DNA of 33,676 bases from NCBI GenBank assembly GCA_011620315.1, contig WOZO01000135.1:1-33676 (forward strand), read 5' to 3'. A program made the translations under genes and the position numbers. Below the pieces are notes generated by a model that was not told the origin of the DNA, did no database searches, and saw only the letters and a program-made list of their open reading frames with translations. Every line of letters starts with the position of its first letter. Within the stretch, counting starts at the first letter, position 1. This DNA is from Sideroxydans sp. (GTDB lineage Bacteria; Pseudomonadota; Gammaproteobacteria; Burkholderiales; Gallionellaceae). Shown one piece after another: positions 24,748 through 33,547 of the stretch.

Positions 24748-25017
24748 TTATTCTCCCTCGCCGAAATAGTCATTGATCAGTGCCAGCAATGCGCTCATCG
24801 CTTCGTCCTCGCGCTCGCCGTTGGTCTCGATGCTGATCGATGAGCCTTTGGCTGCGGCCAGCATCATCACACCCATGATGCTCTTGGCGTTGATGCGTTT
24901 GCCGTTGCGCGACAGCCAGACTTCGCAGGGGAACTGCGAGGCGAGCTGGGTCAGTTTGGCGGATGCCCGGGCGTGCAAGCCGAGCTTGTTGATGATCTGT
25001 GCGTCCTGATTCTGCAT
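24748..25017 (-). CDS. ptsH: Phosphocarrier protein HPr
   Basis: The 89-residue product is HPr. His15, in NKLGLHARAS, is the residue phosphorylated by enzyme I. Ser46 in NAKSIMGVMML is the site used by HPr kinase where present. Length and fold are normal. It passes phosphate from enzyme I to EIIA proteins. It is 9 bases downstream of the EIIA gene, with AAGGTAA before its ATG. The gap to ptsI is filled by the inverted-repeat-bounded spacer. The regulatory Ser suggests an HprK elsewhere in the genome, as in many betaproteobacteria; none is in the window. Confidence 0.96.
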   Translation of the reverse strand: MQNQDAQIINKLGLHARASAKLTQLASQFPCEVWLSRNGKRINAKSIMGVMMLAAAKGSSISIETNGEREDEAMSALLALINDYFGEGE

Positions 25018-25026
25018 TGGATTACC

Positions 25027-25416
25027 TTATTCTTCACCCATGGTGACGATACATTCGCGACCGCCTTCCAGCGCGATCTGAGCCAGTTCGGGCATATTCT
25101 TGTTAGGGTGGCATACCACGCGCAACAGCATCGGCAGGTTCACCCCCGCCACGCCCATGATGTGTTCCTTGCGGCACAGTTGCCGCGCGACATTGCTGGG
25201 CGTGGCGCCGAAGATGTCGGCCAGGATCAGCACGCCGTTGCCGTTGTCCAGTTGCCGGATGAGTTCATGACCTTCGGCCAGTTTCTGCTGCGGGTCGTCG
25301 TCGGCATACACCGACAATACTTTCACGTTCTCCGGCGTCTTGCCCAGCACATGGGCGACGCAATCCACCAGACTCTCACCCAGCGCGTTGTGCGCGACCA
25401 CCAATATGCCCGCCAT
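25027..25416 (-). CDS. PTS EIIA component, mannose family
   Basis: The 129-residue product is a stand-alone EIIA of the mannose class. The phospho-accepting His9 is in GILVVAHNALGESL; LIRQLDNGNGVLILADIFGATPSN and GVAGVNLPMLLRV are typical. It should receive phosphate from HPr. No IIB, IIC or IID genes are in the cluster, so it is probably a signalling output rather than part of a sugar importer; its partner is unknown. Its start overlaps the stop of the preceding small membrane protein by one base (TGATG), and ptsH follows closely. Confidence 0.93.
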   Translation of the reverse strand: MAGILVVAHNALGESLVDCVAHVLGKTPENVKVLSVYADDDPQQKLAEGHELIRQLDNGNGVLILADIFGATPSNVARQLCRKEHIMGVAGVNLPMLLRVVCHPNKNMPELAQIALEGGRECIVTMGEE

Positions 25417-25616
25417 CAGATGACTCCCAGGATTCGTGCGAATAACAAGGCGGTAGCCAATAACACCAGCCAGCCGTAACGCAACAACCAGCCAAGCGCA
25501 CGCGTCTTGAACGCGTCGTTGGCATTCTCTTCATCCACGATACCGCGTATCTGCTGCAGCGCGCGATGCGCCTCGCTGCGCTGTATGTTCTCTTGTACAG
25601 GGTCTTTATCGTTCAT
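25416..25616 (-). CDS. Small single-pass membrane protein
   Basis: I do not recognise a named family. The 66-residue product has a charged N-terminal half (MNDKDPVQENIQRSEAHRAL, a likely helix) and one membrane segment at about 41-62 (LGWLLRYGWLVLLATALLFA). Its ATG overlaps the apbE stop (ATGA) and its stop overlaps the EIIA start, so it is embedded in the operon and very likely real. Its position between ApbE and EIIA suggests a membrane anchor or regulator, but that is only inferred from place. Confidence 0.72.
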   Translation of the reverse strand: MNDKDPVQENIQRSEAHRALQQIRGIVDEENANDAFKTRALGWLLRYGWLVLLATALLFARILGVI

Positions 25617-26662
25617 GGCTCGATAGAAGTGACTGTCTTGTCATCGCTGAATTTTAGACGCTTCTGCATGGATTCAGTGAGGTGCGCCTTGCCTTCCGCG
25701 TCGATCAGTAGCGCGTCGGTCTGGTGCATGCTGCGCACTGCGGCGCGCCATCCGGCCACGCCGGCGATGAAGATAGGTTTGGAGGTCACGTCGGACAACA
25801 GGCCCGCGCGCTCGCCGCGCGCCAGCAAGGTCACCGCCTGCACACCCTGTACCGGCTGGCCGGTGCGCGGATCGAGCAGATGGCAATAGCGCTTGCCGCC
25901 CAGTTCGAAATAACGCTGGTAATCGCCGGAAGTGCCGACCGCCTCGCTGTCATGCAATTCAAGCGTGGCAATGGCACCCGGTTTGCGCGGATGCTGGATG
26001 CCGATATGCCACGGCCGCTTGCCGTGCGTGCCCAGCGCGATCACATTGCCGCCGATGTTGATCAGCGCGTTGGAAATGCCTTGATCCTGCAGCAATGCCA
26101 CCGCGCGATCCAGCGCATAGCCCTTGGCGTAACCGCCCAGATCGACCATGACGGCAGGGTTTTTGCTGCCGACCTGTTTTTCGGATGAACCGGCGACGGG
26201 TGGGTGATAGTACAGATCCGTCATTTGCGGATTCGCCTTGAGCAGCGCCGCAACCTTTTTCTCATCCGGCAGCAGCGGCTGGAAGGTGTCCGACTGAAAG
26301 CCCCAGATCTTGATCAGCCCACCGATGGCCGGATTGAAAGTGCCGCCCGACTGGATCGAGAACTGCGCCGCATCACGCAACAGGGCCACCAGCTCGGGAG
26401 ATGCCGCTCGTGTCTTGCCACGCGCGATCGCATCGTTCACCGACGACAAGGCCGAGGGTTGCCAAGCATGCAGCATATCGTGCAGACGCTGGAACTCGCC
26501 CATCACCGCAGCCGCGCCCTGGCGTGCCTTGGCTTCCTCCTCGCCATAGATGCTGACCTCGACGATGGTGCCGAACACATAGGCTTGTTCTTGATAGAGC
26601 GGTTCCTTGCCGCAGCCGGTGAGCAGAACCAGCACAAGCAACAGTGCGGAGAAAGTCCTCAT
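25613..26662 (-). CDS. apbE: FAD:protein FMN transferase, lipoprotein
   Basis: The 349-residue product is ApbE. A lipobox (VLLTG-Cys17) marks it as a lipoprotein facing the periplasm. FAD-binding and catalytic parts follow: MLHAWQPSALSSVND, GGTFNPAIGGLIKIWGF, VDLGGYAKGYALDRAV, LINIGGNVIALG, AVGTSGDYQRYF and HLLDPRTGQPVQG. ApbE attaches FMN covalently to Thr/Ser of proteins such as Nqr and Rnf subunits; none of these targets is in the window. The ATG at 26662 shares one base with the gshA stop (TGATG); the TTG one codon earlier is possible. Coupled to gshA upstream and the small membrane protein downstream. Confidence 0.94.
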   Translation of the reverse strand: MRTFSALLLVLVLLTGCGKEPLYQEQAYVFGTIVEVSIYGEEEAKARQGAAAVMGEFQRLHDMLHAWQPSALSSVNDAIARGKTRAASPELVALLRDAAQFSIQSGGTFNPAIGGLIKIWGFQSDTFQPLLPDEKKVAALLKANPQMTDLYYHPPVAGSSEKQVGSKNPAVMVDLGGYAKGYALDRAVALLQDQGISNALINIGGNVIALGTHGKRPWHIGIQHPRKPGAIATLELHDSEAVGTSGDYQRYFELGGKRYCHLLDPRTGQPVQGVQAVTLLARGERAGLLSDVTSKPIFIAGVAGWRAAVRSMHQTDALLIDAEGKAHLTESMQKRLKFSDDKTVTSIEP

Positions 26663-27933
26663 CAAGCGGTCAGTTCTTCCAGTTCGATGGACGCCGCCAG
26701 CAGCGCCAGACGCGCCACCACGCCGTAGGCATAGAAACGGTTCGGCGTATCGTCGGGCGCGCAGTCCGGGTTGGGGACGGTGCAGCAGGACTCGAACGCC
26801 AGCGGCACGAAATGCATGCCGGGCGCGTTCAGGTTCTCGTCCACGCCGCGCCCGGTGTGCACGCGGTAGAAGCCGCCGACCACGAAGTGATCGACCATGT
26901 ACACCACCGGTTCGGCCACCGCCTCGTTGATCTGCTCGAAGGTATACACGCCCTCTTGCACCAGCACATCGGACACCGACAGTCCTTCCTTCACCACCGC
27001 CATCTTATTGCGCTGCTTGCGGTTGAGGTCGCGTACCTCGCTGGCATCCTTCACGGTCATGATGCCCATGCCGTAGGTGCCCGCATCCGCCTTCACGATC
27101 ACGAACGGCTCTTCCTTCACGCCGTACTGCGCATATTTGACGCGCATCTTCTGCAGCACCATATCCACTTTGGCGGCCAGACACTCCTCGCCGGTGCGCG
27201 CGTGGAAATCCACCTCGCCGCACACATCGAAATAGGGATCGATCAGCCACGGGTCGATGCCCAGCAGCTGCGCGAAGTCCCGCGCGACGCGCGAATAAGC
27301 CGCGAAATGGCGCGACTTGCGGCGCGTGGTCCAGCCGCCCTCGAGCGGCGGCAACACATTCTGTTCCAGATTGCGCAACAGATCGGGCACGCCCGCCGAC
27401 AGGTCGTTGTTCAGCAACACCACGCAGGGATCGAAATCGCCGATCAGCAGCCGGTTGCCCTTGCGCGTGATCGGCTCCAGCGTGAGCACGTTGCCGTCGG
27501 CCAGTTCGATGTCCGTGGCTTGGGTGATCTCCGGCAGCAGGCTGCCGATGCGCACGTTCAAACCGGACTGGCGCAGCATGCGCACCAGCATCGCCACGTT
27601 CTGCAGATAGAACTGGTTACGTGTGTGGTTTTCCGGGATCAGCAACACGCCGCGCGCCTCGGGGCAGATCTTCTCGATCGCGCTCTGCGCGGCATGGATG
27701 CACAGCGGCAGGAAATCGGGGTTCAGATTGTTGAAGCCGCCGGGAAACAGATTGGTATCCACCGGTGCCAGCTTGAAGCCGCTGTTGCGCAGATCGACCG
27801 AGGCATAGAACGGCACCGTGTGCTCCAGCCACTGGGTGCGGAACCAGCGTTCGATGTCGGGCTGCTTGGCCAGGAAACGCTGCTCCAGATCGAGCAGCGG
27901 GCCTTTGAGTGCGGTGGTGAGATGGGGAACCAT
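26662..27933 (-). CDS. gshA: Glutamate-cysteine ligase, ferrooxidans-type
   Basis: The 423-residue product belongs to the proteobacterial GshA group first defined from Acidithiobacillus ferrooxidans (TIGR02049-like), not the E. coli type. Recognisable parts: HTVPFYASVDLRNSGFKLAP, DTNLFPGGFNNL, LIPENHTRN, EGGWTTRRKSRHF, FVIVKADAGTYGMGIM (ATP-grasp-like) and VVGGFYRVHTGRG. It makes gamma-glutamylcysteine for glutathione. A gshB gene, often next in related genomes, is absent here; apbE takes its place. The start follows AGG at ATG 27933. It is the first gene of the overlapping series that ends with the PTS genes. Confidence 0.92.
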   Translation of the reverse strand: MVPHLTTALKGPLLDLEQRFLAKQPDIERWFRTQWLEHTVPFYASVDLRNSGFKLAPVDTNLFPGGFNNLNPDFLPLCIHAAQSAIEKICPEARGVLLIPENHTRNQFYLQNVAMLVRMLRQSGLNVRIGSLLPEITQATDIELADGNVLTLEPITRKGNRLLIGDFDPCVVLLNNDLSAGVPDLLRNLEQNVLPPLEGGWTTRRKSRHFAAYSRVARDFAQLLGIDPWLIDPYFDVCGEVDFHARTGEECLAAKVDMVLQKMRVKYAQYGVKEEPFVIVKADAGTYGMGIMTVKDASEVRDLNRKQRNKMAVVKEGLSVSDVLVQEGVYTFEQINEAVAEPVVYMVDHFVVGGFYRVHTGRGVDENLNAPGMHFVPLAFESCCTVPNPDCAPDDTPNRFYAYGVVARLALLAASIELEELTA

Positions 27934-28016
27934 GATTAACCTGCGGGAAACGATGCGGGCATTCTAGCCGATTTGATACGGGTCAATTAGGATGTGAGGC
28001 GTGTTTTAGGATCGAT

Positions 28017-28715
28017 TTACTCGGGCAAACGGTCGCGCAAGGCATCGCGCTCGAACCACCATTTGCCGTCGACCAATGCCTCCACCACGGTCGCCAGACG
28101 CGGCAGGAAGATTTGCGGATCGCGCAGTTGCAGGTGGTTGAGCCAGCGGTCCAGCCCTTCCTGATCTTGCACGTTGCTGTGGCGCCGGGCGACCATGGCG
28201 ATCAGGTTGTTCACCAGAAAACTCTGGCTCTCGTGCTGGTCATCGTCGGCGCGTAGATCGACCACATAACGCGCGGTAATTGCCGCCACCGCCGCGCCGT
28301 CCGAATCGTTCGAGGTCTCATCCACTACATGGATCAGCATGGCCACGGTCAGTTCGGGATCGACCGGGAAGGTGACCGACAGCCAGATGCCCATGCCCAG
28401 CGCAGCCAGCGAATCCGGCTGCCGGGCCTGGAACAGCACGTCGCAGGCTTCCACCGCGTCCGCCCAGGCTTCCTGCTGCATGCAGGTGAAGAACGCCTCG
28501 CGTGCGATGTCCCACGCTTCCTTGTGGCGGCCCAGTGCGTTCAGCAGTTCGGCGACGTCGAGCTGCAACCTTGCACGCGGCAATGGCTCGGCTACCGCTG
28601 CAAGCGCTTGCAGCACCTCGGCGAGTTGCTTCTTCAGCGCGGCGCGCTCCTCCGCGCTCAGTCCGTCGTTGCTGTCGTTGACGAGTTTGGTGATGTTGAT
28701 GGTCTGCTCTTGCAT
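28017..28715 (-). CDS. Hypothetical helical-repeat protein
   Basis: I do not recognise this 232-residue protein. It has no signal peptide or membrane segment. It begins MQEQTINITKLVNDSND, then shows repeated amphipathic helices (LSAEERAALKKQLAEVLQAL, ARLQLDVAELLNALGRHKEA, DAVEACDVLFQARQ) resembling tetratricopeptide-like pairs, followed by an acidic middle and a C-terminal WFERDALRDRLPE. A cytoplasmic scaffold role would fit, but nothing proves it. No clear ribosome site is seen before ATG 28715. It is divergent from ybiT with a 108-base spacer, and separated from gshA by 83 bases without a terminator. Confidence 0.75.
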   Translation of the reverse strand: MQEQTINITKLVNDSNDGLSAEERAALKKQLAEVLQALAAVAEPLPRARLQLDVAELLNALGRHKEAWDIAREAFFTCMQQEAWADAVEACDVLFQARQPDSLAALGMGIWLSVTFPVDPELTVAMLIHVVDETSNDSDGAAVAAITARYVVDLRADDDQHESQSFLVNNLIAMVARRHSNVQDQEGLDRWLNHLQLRDPQIFLPRLATVVEALVDGKWWFERDALRDRLPE

Positions 28716-28823
28716 GATCGGTTCGAAGGTCGTTCAGGTGAGGCGGCAGTGTAAACCAGCCGCCGGCGGATCGAACCCTGCTGTCAGTGGTAGAATGCGC
28801 GCCTTCGAAAATAAGGCAGTCCC

Positions 28824-30419
28824 ATGTTATCTACAGCAAATATCACCATGCAGTTCGGCGCCAAGCCGTTGTTCGAGAACGTCTCCGTCAAATTCGGCGA
28901 CGGTAACCGTTACGGTTTGATCGGTGCCAACGGCTGCGGCAAATCCACCTTCATGAAGATCCTCGGTCGCGATCTGGAGCAAAGCTCGGGCGAAGTCATG
29001 CTGGACAAGGGCGAGCGCCTCGGCAAACTGCGTCAGGACCAGTTCGCCTATGAAGACAACCGCGTGCTGGACGTGGTGTTGATGGGGCATGATGAGATGT
29101 GGGAAGCGATGAGCGAGCGCGATGCGATCTACGCCAATCCCGATGCTTCCGAAGAAGACTACATGCGCGCCGCCGATCTGGAAGCGACCTTCGCCGAATA
29201 CGACGGCTATACCGCCGAGGCGCGCGCGGGTGAACTGTTGCTGGGTCTGGGCATCGATATCGGATTGCACCAGGGACCGATGAGCGCGGTCGCGCCGGGC
29301 TTCAAGCTGCGCGTGCTGCTGGCGCAGGCACTGTTCTCCAATCCCGACATCCTGCTGCTGGACGAGCCGACCAACAACCTGGACATCAACACCATCCGCT
29401 GGCTGGAAAACGTGCTCAACGCGCGCAACAGCACGATGGTGATCATCTCCCACGACCGCCACTTCCTGAACAGCGTGTGCACGCACATGGCCGATTTGGA
29501 TTTCGGCAAGATCACCGTCTATCCGGGCAACTACAACGACTACATGCTGGCTTCCACGCAGGCGCGCGAGCAACAGTCGTCAGACAACGCCAAGGCCAAG
29601 GAAAAGGTCGCCGAACTGAAAGCCTTCGTGGCGCGTTTCTCGGCCAACGCCTCCAAGGCCAAGCAGGCCACTTCGCGTGCGCGCCAGATCGACAAGATCA
29701 AGATCGAGGACATCAAGCCTTCCAGCCGCCAGTATCCCTTCATCCGCTTCGAATACGACGAGCGCGACAAGCTGCACCGTGTCGCGGTGGAAGTCGAGAA
29801 GATGGCCAAGGGCTACGACAAGATGTTGTTCTCCAACGTCAACTTCCGCATCGACGCGGGCGAGAAAGTGGCCATCATCGGCCCCAACGGTATCGGCAAG
29901 ACCACCCTGCTGCGCTGTTTGGCGGGCGATCTGGAGCCGGATACCGGCACCATCAAATGGGCGGAAAAAGCCAAGCCCGGTTACTACGCGCAGGATCATG
30001 CGCACGACTTCGCCGAAGACAAAGGGATGATGGAATGGATGACCGACTGGCGCGGTCCGGGCGATGACGACCAGGTGGTGCGCGGCACGCTGGGCCGTCT
30101 GCTGTTCTCCGGCGACGACGTGAAGAAGAAGGTCAAGGTGCTGTCCGGCGGCGAGAAGGGCCGTATGCTGTTCGGCAAGCTGATGCTGGCCAAACCCAAC
30201 GTGCTGCTGATGGACGAACCGACCAACCACATGGACATGGAAGCCATCGAATCGCTCAACACCGCGCTCGACCTGTTCAAGGGCACGCTGATCTTCGTGT
30301 CGCATGACCGCGAGTTCGTGTCATCGCTGGCCACGCGCATCATCGAGATCTCCGACAAGGGTGTGAACGACTACCACGGCACATACGAGGAATTCCTGCG
30401 CGACCAGATGGTGGAGTAA
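28824..30419 (+). CDS. ybiT: ABC-F ATPase YbiT
   Basis: The 531-residue product has two ABC ATPase domains joined by the ABC-F linker and aligns from end to end with my recollection of E. coli YbiT. Domain 1: Walker [10 protein letters not shown], Walker [13 protein letters not shown], with the ABC signature replaced by [11 protein letters not shown], as in YbiT. The linker (about 245-310) contains [21 protein letters not shown]. Domain 2: GPNGIGKTT, signature [24 protein letters not shown] proteins act on the ribosome E site to regulate or rescue translation; they have no membrane domains. The upstream TAGAAT at about 28791 is a possible -10. murI follows after 7 bases. Confidence 0.94.
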   Translation: MLSTANITMQFGAKPLFENVSVKFGDGNRYGLIGANGCGKSTFMKILGRDLEQSSGEVMLDKGERLGKLRQDQFAYEDNRVLDVVLMGHDEMWEAMSERDAIYANPDASEEDYMRAADLEATFAEYDGYTAEARAGELLLGLGIDIGLHQGPMSAVAPGFKLRVLLAQALFSNPDILLLDEPTNNLDINTIRWLENVLNARNSTMVIISHDRHFLNSVCTHMADLDFGKITVYPGNYNDYMLASTQAREQQSSDNAKAKEKVAELKAFVARFSANASKAKQATSRARQIDKIKIEDIKPSSRQYPFIRFEYDERDKLHRVAVEVEKMAKGYDKMLFSNVNFRIDAGEKVAIIGPNGIGKTTLLRCLAGDLEPDTGTIKWAEKAKPGYYAQDHAHDFAEDKGMMEWMTDWRGPGDDDQVVRGTLGRLLFSGDDVKKKVKVLSGGEKGRMLFGKLMLAKPNVLLMDEPTNHMDMEAIESLNTALDLFKGTLIFVSHDREFVSSLATRIIEISDKGVNDYHGTYEEFLRDQMVE

Positions 30420-30426
30420 GGGAACG

Positions 30427-31248
30427 ATGGATCAAGTGGGAAACGATACAAGGACCATTGGCGTATTCGATTCCGGCGTAGGCGGACTGTCAGTCCTGCA
30501 TCACATCCGCGACACATTGCCAGAAGCCAGGCTGGTCTACGTCGCCGACTCCGGCCATGTGCCCTACGGCGGCAGGTCGGCAGCCTTCATCGAAGCACGT
30601 GCCATGGCGCTCACACGCTTCCTGCTCAGCCAGGGCGCGGAGGCCATCGTCATCGCCTGCAACACCGCCACCGCCGCCGCCGCCCTGCCCTTGCGCAAAC
30701 AATTTAGCAAGATCCCTTTCATCGGCATGGAGCCTGCCATCAAGCCGGCAGTCGCCGCGACCCAAAGCAACGTGGTGGGCGTGCTGGCGACGGTGGGCAC
30801 GCTGGAGAGTGCGCGTTTCGCCGCGTTGCTGGAAAAATACGCCGGCAGTGTGAAGATCGTCACCCAGGGTTGCCCCGGTCTGGTGGAGGTGGTCGAGCGC
30901 GGCGATCTGCACAGCGTCGAAGCGCGGCGGCTGGTGGAGCGCTACACCGCGCCGCTGCTGCAAGCGGGCGCGGACACTTTCATCCTCGGTTGCACCCACT
31001 ATCCTTTCCTCGCGCCGCTGATCCGCGAAGTGGTGGGCGGGCAGATCGCCCTGATCGATACCGGTGCCGCCGTCGCCCGCGAACTCAAACGCCGCGTCGA
31101 TACCGAGCTGCCGCCGCGCGTGAAGCTGGGTGAAGTCGGCAACGAGACCTTCCACACCAGCGGTGATGTGGCGCGCGCCACGCGCATCGTGTCCCAATTG
31201 TGGGGGGCGGATGCCGTGGTCGAAGCGCTGCCGCTGGTGTTCCGCTAG
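30427..31248 (+). CDS. murI: Glutamate racemase
   Basis: The 273-residue product has the glutamate racemase pattern: GVFDSGVGGLSVL at 12-24 (Asp15), YVADSGHVPYGGRS, the first catalytic Cys78 in IACNTATAAA, and the second Cys189 in LGCTHYPFL. It converts L- to D-glutamate for peptidoglycan. The start at ATG 30427 follows AAGGGAA, overlapping the end of ybiT, so translation is probably coupled. With ampG it is one of two cell-wall genes in the window, though far apart. Confidence 0.96.
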   Translation: MDQVGNDTRTIGVFDSGVGGLSVLHHIRDTLPEARLVYVADSGHVPYGGRSAAFIEARAMALTRFLLSQGAEAIVIACNTATAAAALPLRKQFSKIPFIGMEPAIKPAVAATQSNVVGVLATVGTLESARFAALLEKYAGSVKIVTQGCPGLVEVVERGDLHSVEARRLVERYTAPLLQAGADTFILGCTHYPFLAPLIREVVGGQIALIDTGAAVARELKRRVDTELPPRVKLGEVGNETFHTSGDVARATRIVSQLWGADAVVEALPLVFR

Positions 31249-31256
31249 GCGGTGCA

Positions 31257-31460
31257 ATGGCCCGGCCAGCCGACAGCAAACCCGCCGCGCAGGAGCCGAA
31301 CTGCAACGCGTGCATGTTCTTCTACATCACCTACGAAGCCCACTTCCGCTACGGTTGCCGCGCGCTGGATTTCAAAAGCCAGCGCCTGCCCATGCTGGAC
31401 GTGCTGGAAGCCTCGGGCCAGCTGTGCCAGTTCTTTCAGCGCAAACCGTTCCGTCCCTAG
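31257..31460 (+). CDS. Small conserved four-cysteine protein
   Basis: A 67-residue product starts at ATG 31257, eight bases after the murI stop. It has four Cys: CNAC near 16-19, YGC near 33, and LCQFF near 57, in the pattern CNACMFFYITYEAHFRYGC, then ALDFKSQRLPMLDVLEASG and QLCQFFQRK. I recall similar short proteins (C-x2-C...YGC-A-x-GFKS...C-x-x-F) in several proteobacteria without assigned function. The Cys set could bind zinc or an iron-sulfur centre. Tight spacing after murI supports co-expression. There is no strong ribosome site, which lowers certainty. Confidence 0.72.
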   Translation: MARPADSKPAAQEPNCNACMFFYITYEAHFRYGCRALDFKSQRLPMLDVLEASGQLCQFFQRKPFRP

Positions 31461-31524
31461 CTGTCGCTGCGTTCCCGCAAGGGATATCCGTTAGAATCCG
31501 CGCACTGACATCAGGAGTCATTGC

Positions 31525-32379
31525 ATGACCACGCATCGCTATACCCTCACCATCTCCTGCCCGGACCGCTCCGGCATCATCGCCGCCGTCACCGGCTTCA
31601 TCGCCGAACACGGCGGTTTCATCACCGAGGCGAGCTATCACACCGAACAGGAAGCGCAGCGCTTCTTCATGCGCCAGGAGATGCGCGCCGATTCATTGCC
31701 GTTCGATGCGGCGACCTTCCGCGAGAAGTTCAAAGCGCTGGCGGACGGATTCAACATGACCTGGCAGCTGACCGACTCGGCCAACAAGAAGCGGTTGGTG
31801 GTGCTGGTGAGCAAACAGGACCATTGTCTGGACGACCTGCTGCATCGCTGGCGCAGCGGCGAGTTGCAGGTGGACATCCCCTGCATCCTCTCCAACCACG
31901 AAGACCTGCGCAGCTTCGTCGAATGGCACGGCATCCCGTTCATCCATGTCGACATGAACGGCGACAAGGAAGCAGCGTTCCAGCACATCGCCGCCCTGTT
32001 CGACCAACACCAAGGCGATGCCATGGTGCTGGCGCGCTTCATGCAGATCCTGCCGCCGTGGCTGTGCCAGCGTTATCCCGGCCGTGTCATCAACATCCAC
32101 CACAGCTTCCTGCCCTCCTTCGTCGGTGCCAAGCCCTACCATCAGGCCTACCAGCGCGGCGTAAAGCTGATCGGCGCCACCTGCCACTACGTCACCGACG
32201 AGCTGGACGCCGGCCCCATCATCGAGCAGGACACGGTGCGCATCGACCACGGCGACACGCCGGACGATCTGGTGCGCTACGGGCGCGATATCGAGAAGAC
32301 CGTGCTGGCGCGCGGCCTGCGTTACCATGTGGAGGACCGCGTGCTGGTGTGCGGCAACAAGACTATCGTGTTCCGCTGA
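31525..32379 (+). CDS. purU: Formyltetrahydrofolate deformylase
   Basis: The 284-residue product has an N-terminal ACT domain (YTLTISCPDRSGIIAAVTGF, residues 6-80) and a C-terminal formyltransferase-fold domain. The catalytic triad is Asn190 and His192 in VINIHHSFLPSF and Asp228 in ELDAGPIIEQD. It hydrolyses 10-formyl-tetrahydrofolate to formate and tetrahydrofolate, balancing one-carbon pools and supplying formate for PurT where used. The start follows CAGGAG. TAGAAT at about 31492 could be its -10. The following 179 bases before the kinase hold no gene or clear signal that I can see. Confidence 0.96.
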   Translation: MTTHRYTLTISCPDRSGIIAAVTGFIAEHGGFITEASYHTEQEAQRFFMRQEMRADSLPFDAATFREKFKALADGFNMTWQLTDSANKKRLVVLVSKQDHCLDDLLHRWRSGELQVDIPCILSNHEDLRSFVEWHGIPFIHVDMNGDKEAAFQHIAALFDQHQGDAMVLARFMQILPPWLCQRYPGRVINIHHSFLPSFVGAKPYHQAYQRGVKLIGATCHYVTDELDAGPIIEQDTVRIDHGDTPDDLVRYGRDIEKTVLARGLRYHVEDRVLVCGNKTIVFR

Positions 32380-32558
32380 TATATCGGCGAAGTGCGACTT
32401 GGCGCGGCAAGCGACCGGCACATCCAGCATCACCGCGTGCACGTGTCGCCAGTCGCCAGCAAGGCTGTAAAACGACATCAAGCGTGAAACTAATCCGGTG
32501 ACGCCCACTCTATGGTTCCGTCGAAACAAACTGCAGATCTCCGGAATTCCACTAGCGC

Positions 32559-33536
32559 ATGTCAGTAAGCCCTCCCATCCTCCGTATCGGCCCCTATTCC
32601 ATCGTGCGCGAACTGGGCGAAGGCGCGACCTCCAACGTCTATCTCGCCCTGCGCGACGGCTCCTACGCCTCGGTCGCGCTCAAGCAACTGCGCCGCGCCA
32701 GCCAGTCCGAGCTGCACAAATCCATGTTCACCGCCGAGGTCGAACTCGGTCACAAGATGCAGCACCGCAACATCGTGCGCGTCATCGACGCCGACCTGAA
32801 CGAGCCGACCGGTGCCTATCTGGTGATGGAATACATCAACGGCAAACCGCTGGACCGGCACGACAAAGTCGAGAATTTGCTGCCATTGGACAAGGTGCTC
32901 TCCGTCACCGCACAGGTTGCGGAAGCTCTGAAATACGCCGCCGAGATGGGCGTGGTGCACCGCGACGTCAAACCCGGCAACATCATCCTCATGCCCAACG
33001 GCGTCGCCAAACTGGCCGACTTCGGCTGCGCCATCCCGGTCAGCGAGATGGGTGCCGTGGTGGCCGGCAGCCTGGCCTATATGTCGCCGGAACAGATCGA
33101 AGGCGAGGCGCTGGATGCGCGCTCGGACATCTACTCGCTGGGTGCCGTGCTGTATCGTCTGCTCACCGGCCACCACACCTTCGAAGCGGACAACCAGTTC
33201 GACGCCCGCATCGCGATCCTGAACTTCCCCATCACCCCCATCGACACCTGGCGCAAGGCGCTGCCCAAAGTGCTCACCGACGTGGTCGAACGCGCCATGC
33301 AAAAGAACCCAGCCGAGCGCTATGCGAACTGGGATGAATTCATCGCCGACCTGGCTAAGGCGATACAACTGATCGAACAAAGCGACTACGACATGGACTT
33401 GTACCGCGGCTTCAGTATGAACACACAGGCCGAGTTGTCGAACTACATGTCCCAATCACGGGTGTTCTCGCGCAGCGTGTTTTCGAGGAGCGGGTTTTCC
33501 AGGAGTACGGTGCCGGATACTTATGGGGGCGGGTAG
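32559..33536 (+). CDS. Hanks-type serine/threonine protein kinase
   Basis: The 325-residue product is a soluble protein kinase. All key residues are present: glycine loop GEGATSNVY at 20-28, Lys42 in VALKQ, catalytic HRDVKPGN (Asp136, Lys138, Asn141), DFG at 154-156, and SLAYMSPEQ followed by DARSDIYSLGAVLYRLLTG. The kinase domain ends near 275. There is no membrane segment or PASTA domain. The C-terminal tail has period-5 units, SRVF-SRSVF-SRSGF-SRSTV at 300-318, unusual for bacterial kinases and rich in possible phospho-Ser sites. No phosphatase or FHA partner is next to it in the window. The ATG at 32559 has only a weak ribosome site, but gives the normal N-terminus. Confidence 0.93.
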   Translation: MSVSPPILRIGPYSIVRELGEGATSNVYLALRDGSYASVALKQLRRASQSELHKSMFTAEVELGHKMQHRNIVRVIDADLNEPTGAYLVMEYINGKPLDRHDKVENLLPLDKVLSVTAQVAEALKYAAEMGVVHRDVKPGNIILMPNGVAKLADFGCAIPVSEMGAVVAGSLAYMSPEQIEGEALDARSDIYSLGAVLYRLLTGHHTFEADNQFDARIAILNFPITPIDTWRKALPKVLTDVVERAMQKNPAERYANWDEFIADLAKAIQLIEQSDYDMDLYRGFSMNTQAELSNYMSQSRVFSRSVFSRSGFSRSTVPDTYGGG

Positions 33537-33547
33537 CGCTGTTTCAG

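Noticed and set aside
29281-29316. Loss of function in YbiT because the first ABC signature is not LSGGE
   Set aside because: The same replacement (S-x-VAPG-x-KLRV) is present in E. coli YbiT as I recall it, so it is a subfamily trait.
32380-32558. Possible small gene between purU and the kinase gene
   Set aside because: No frame has both a ribosome site and protein-like composition; the only long frame is a shadow of the kinase gene.
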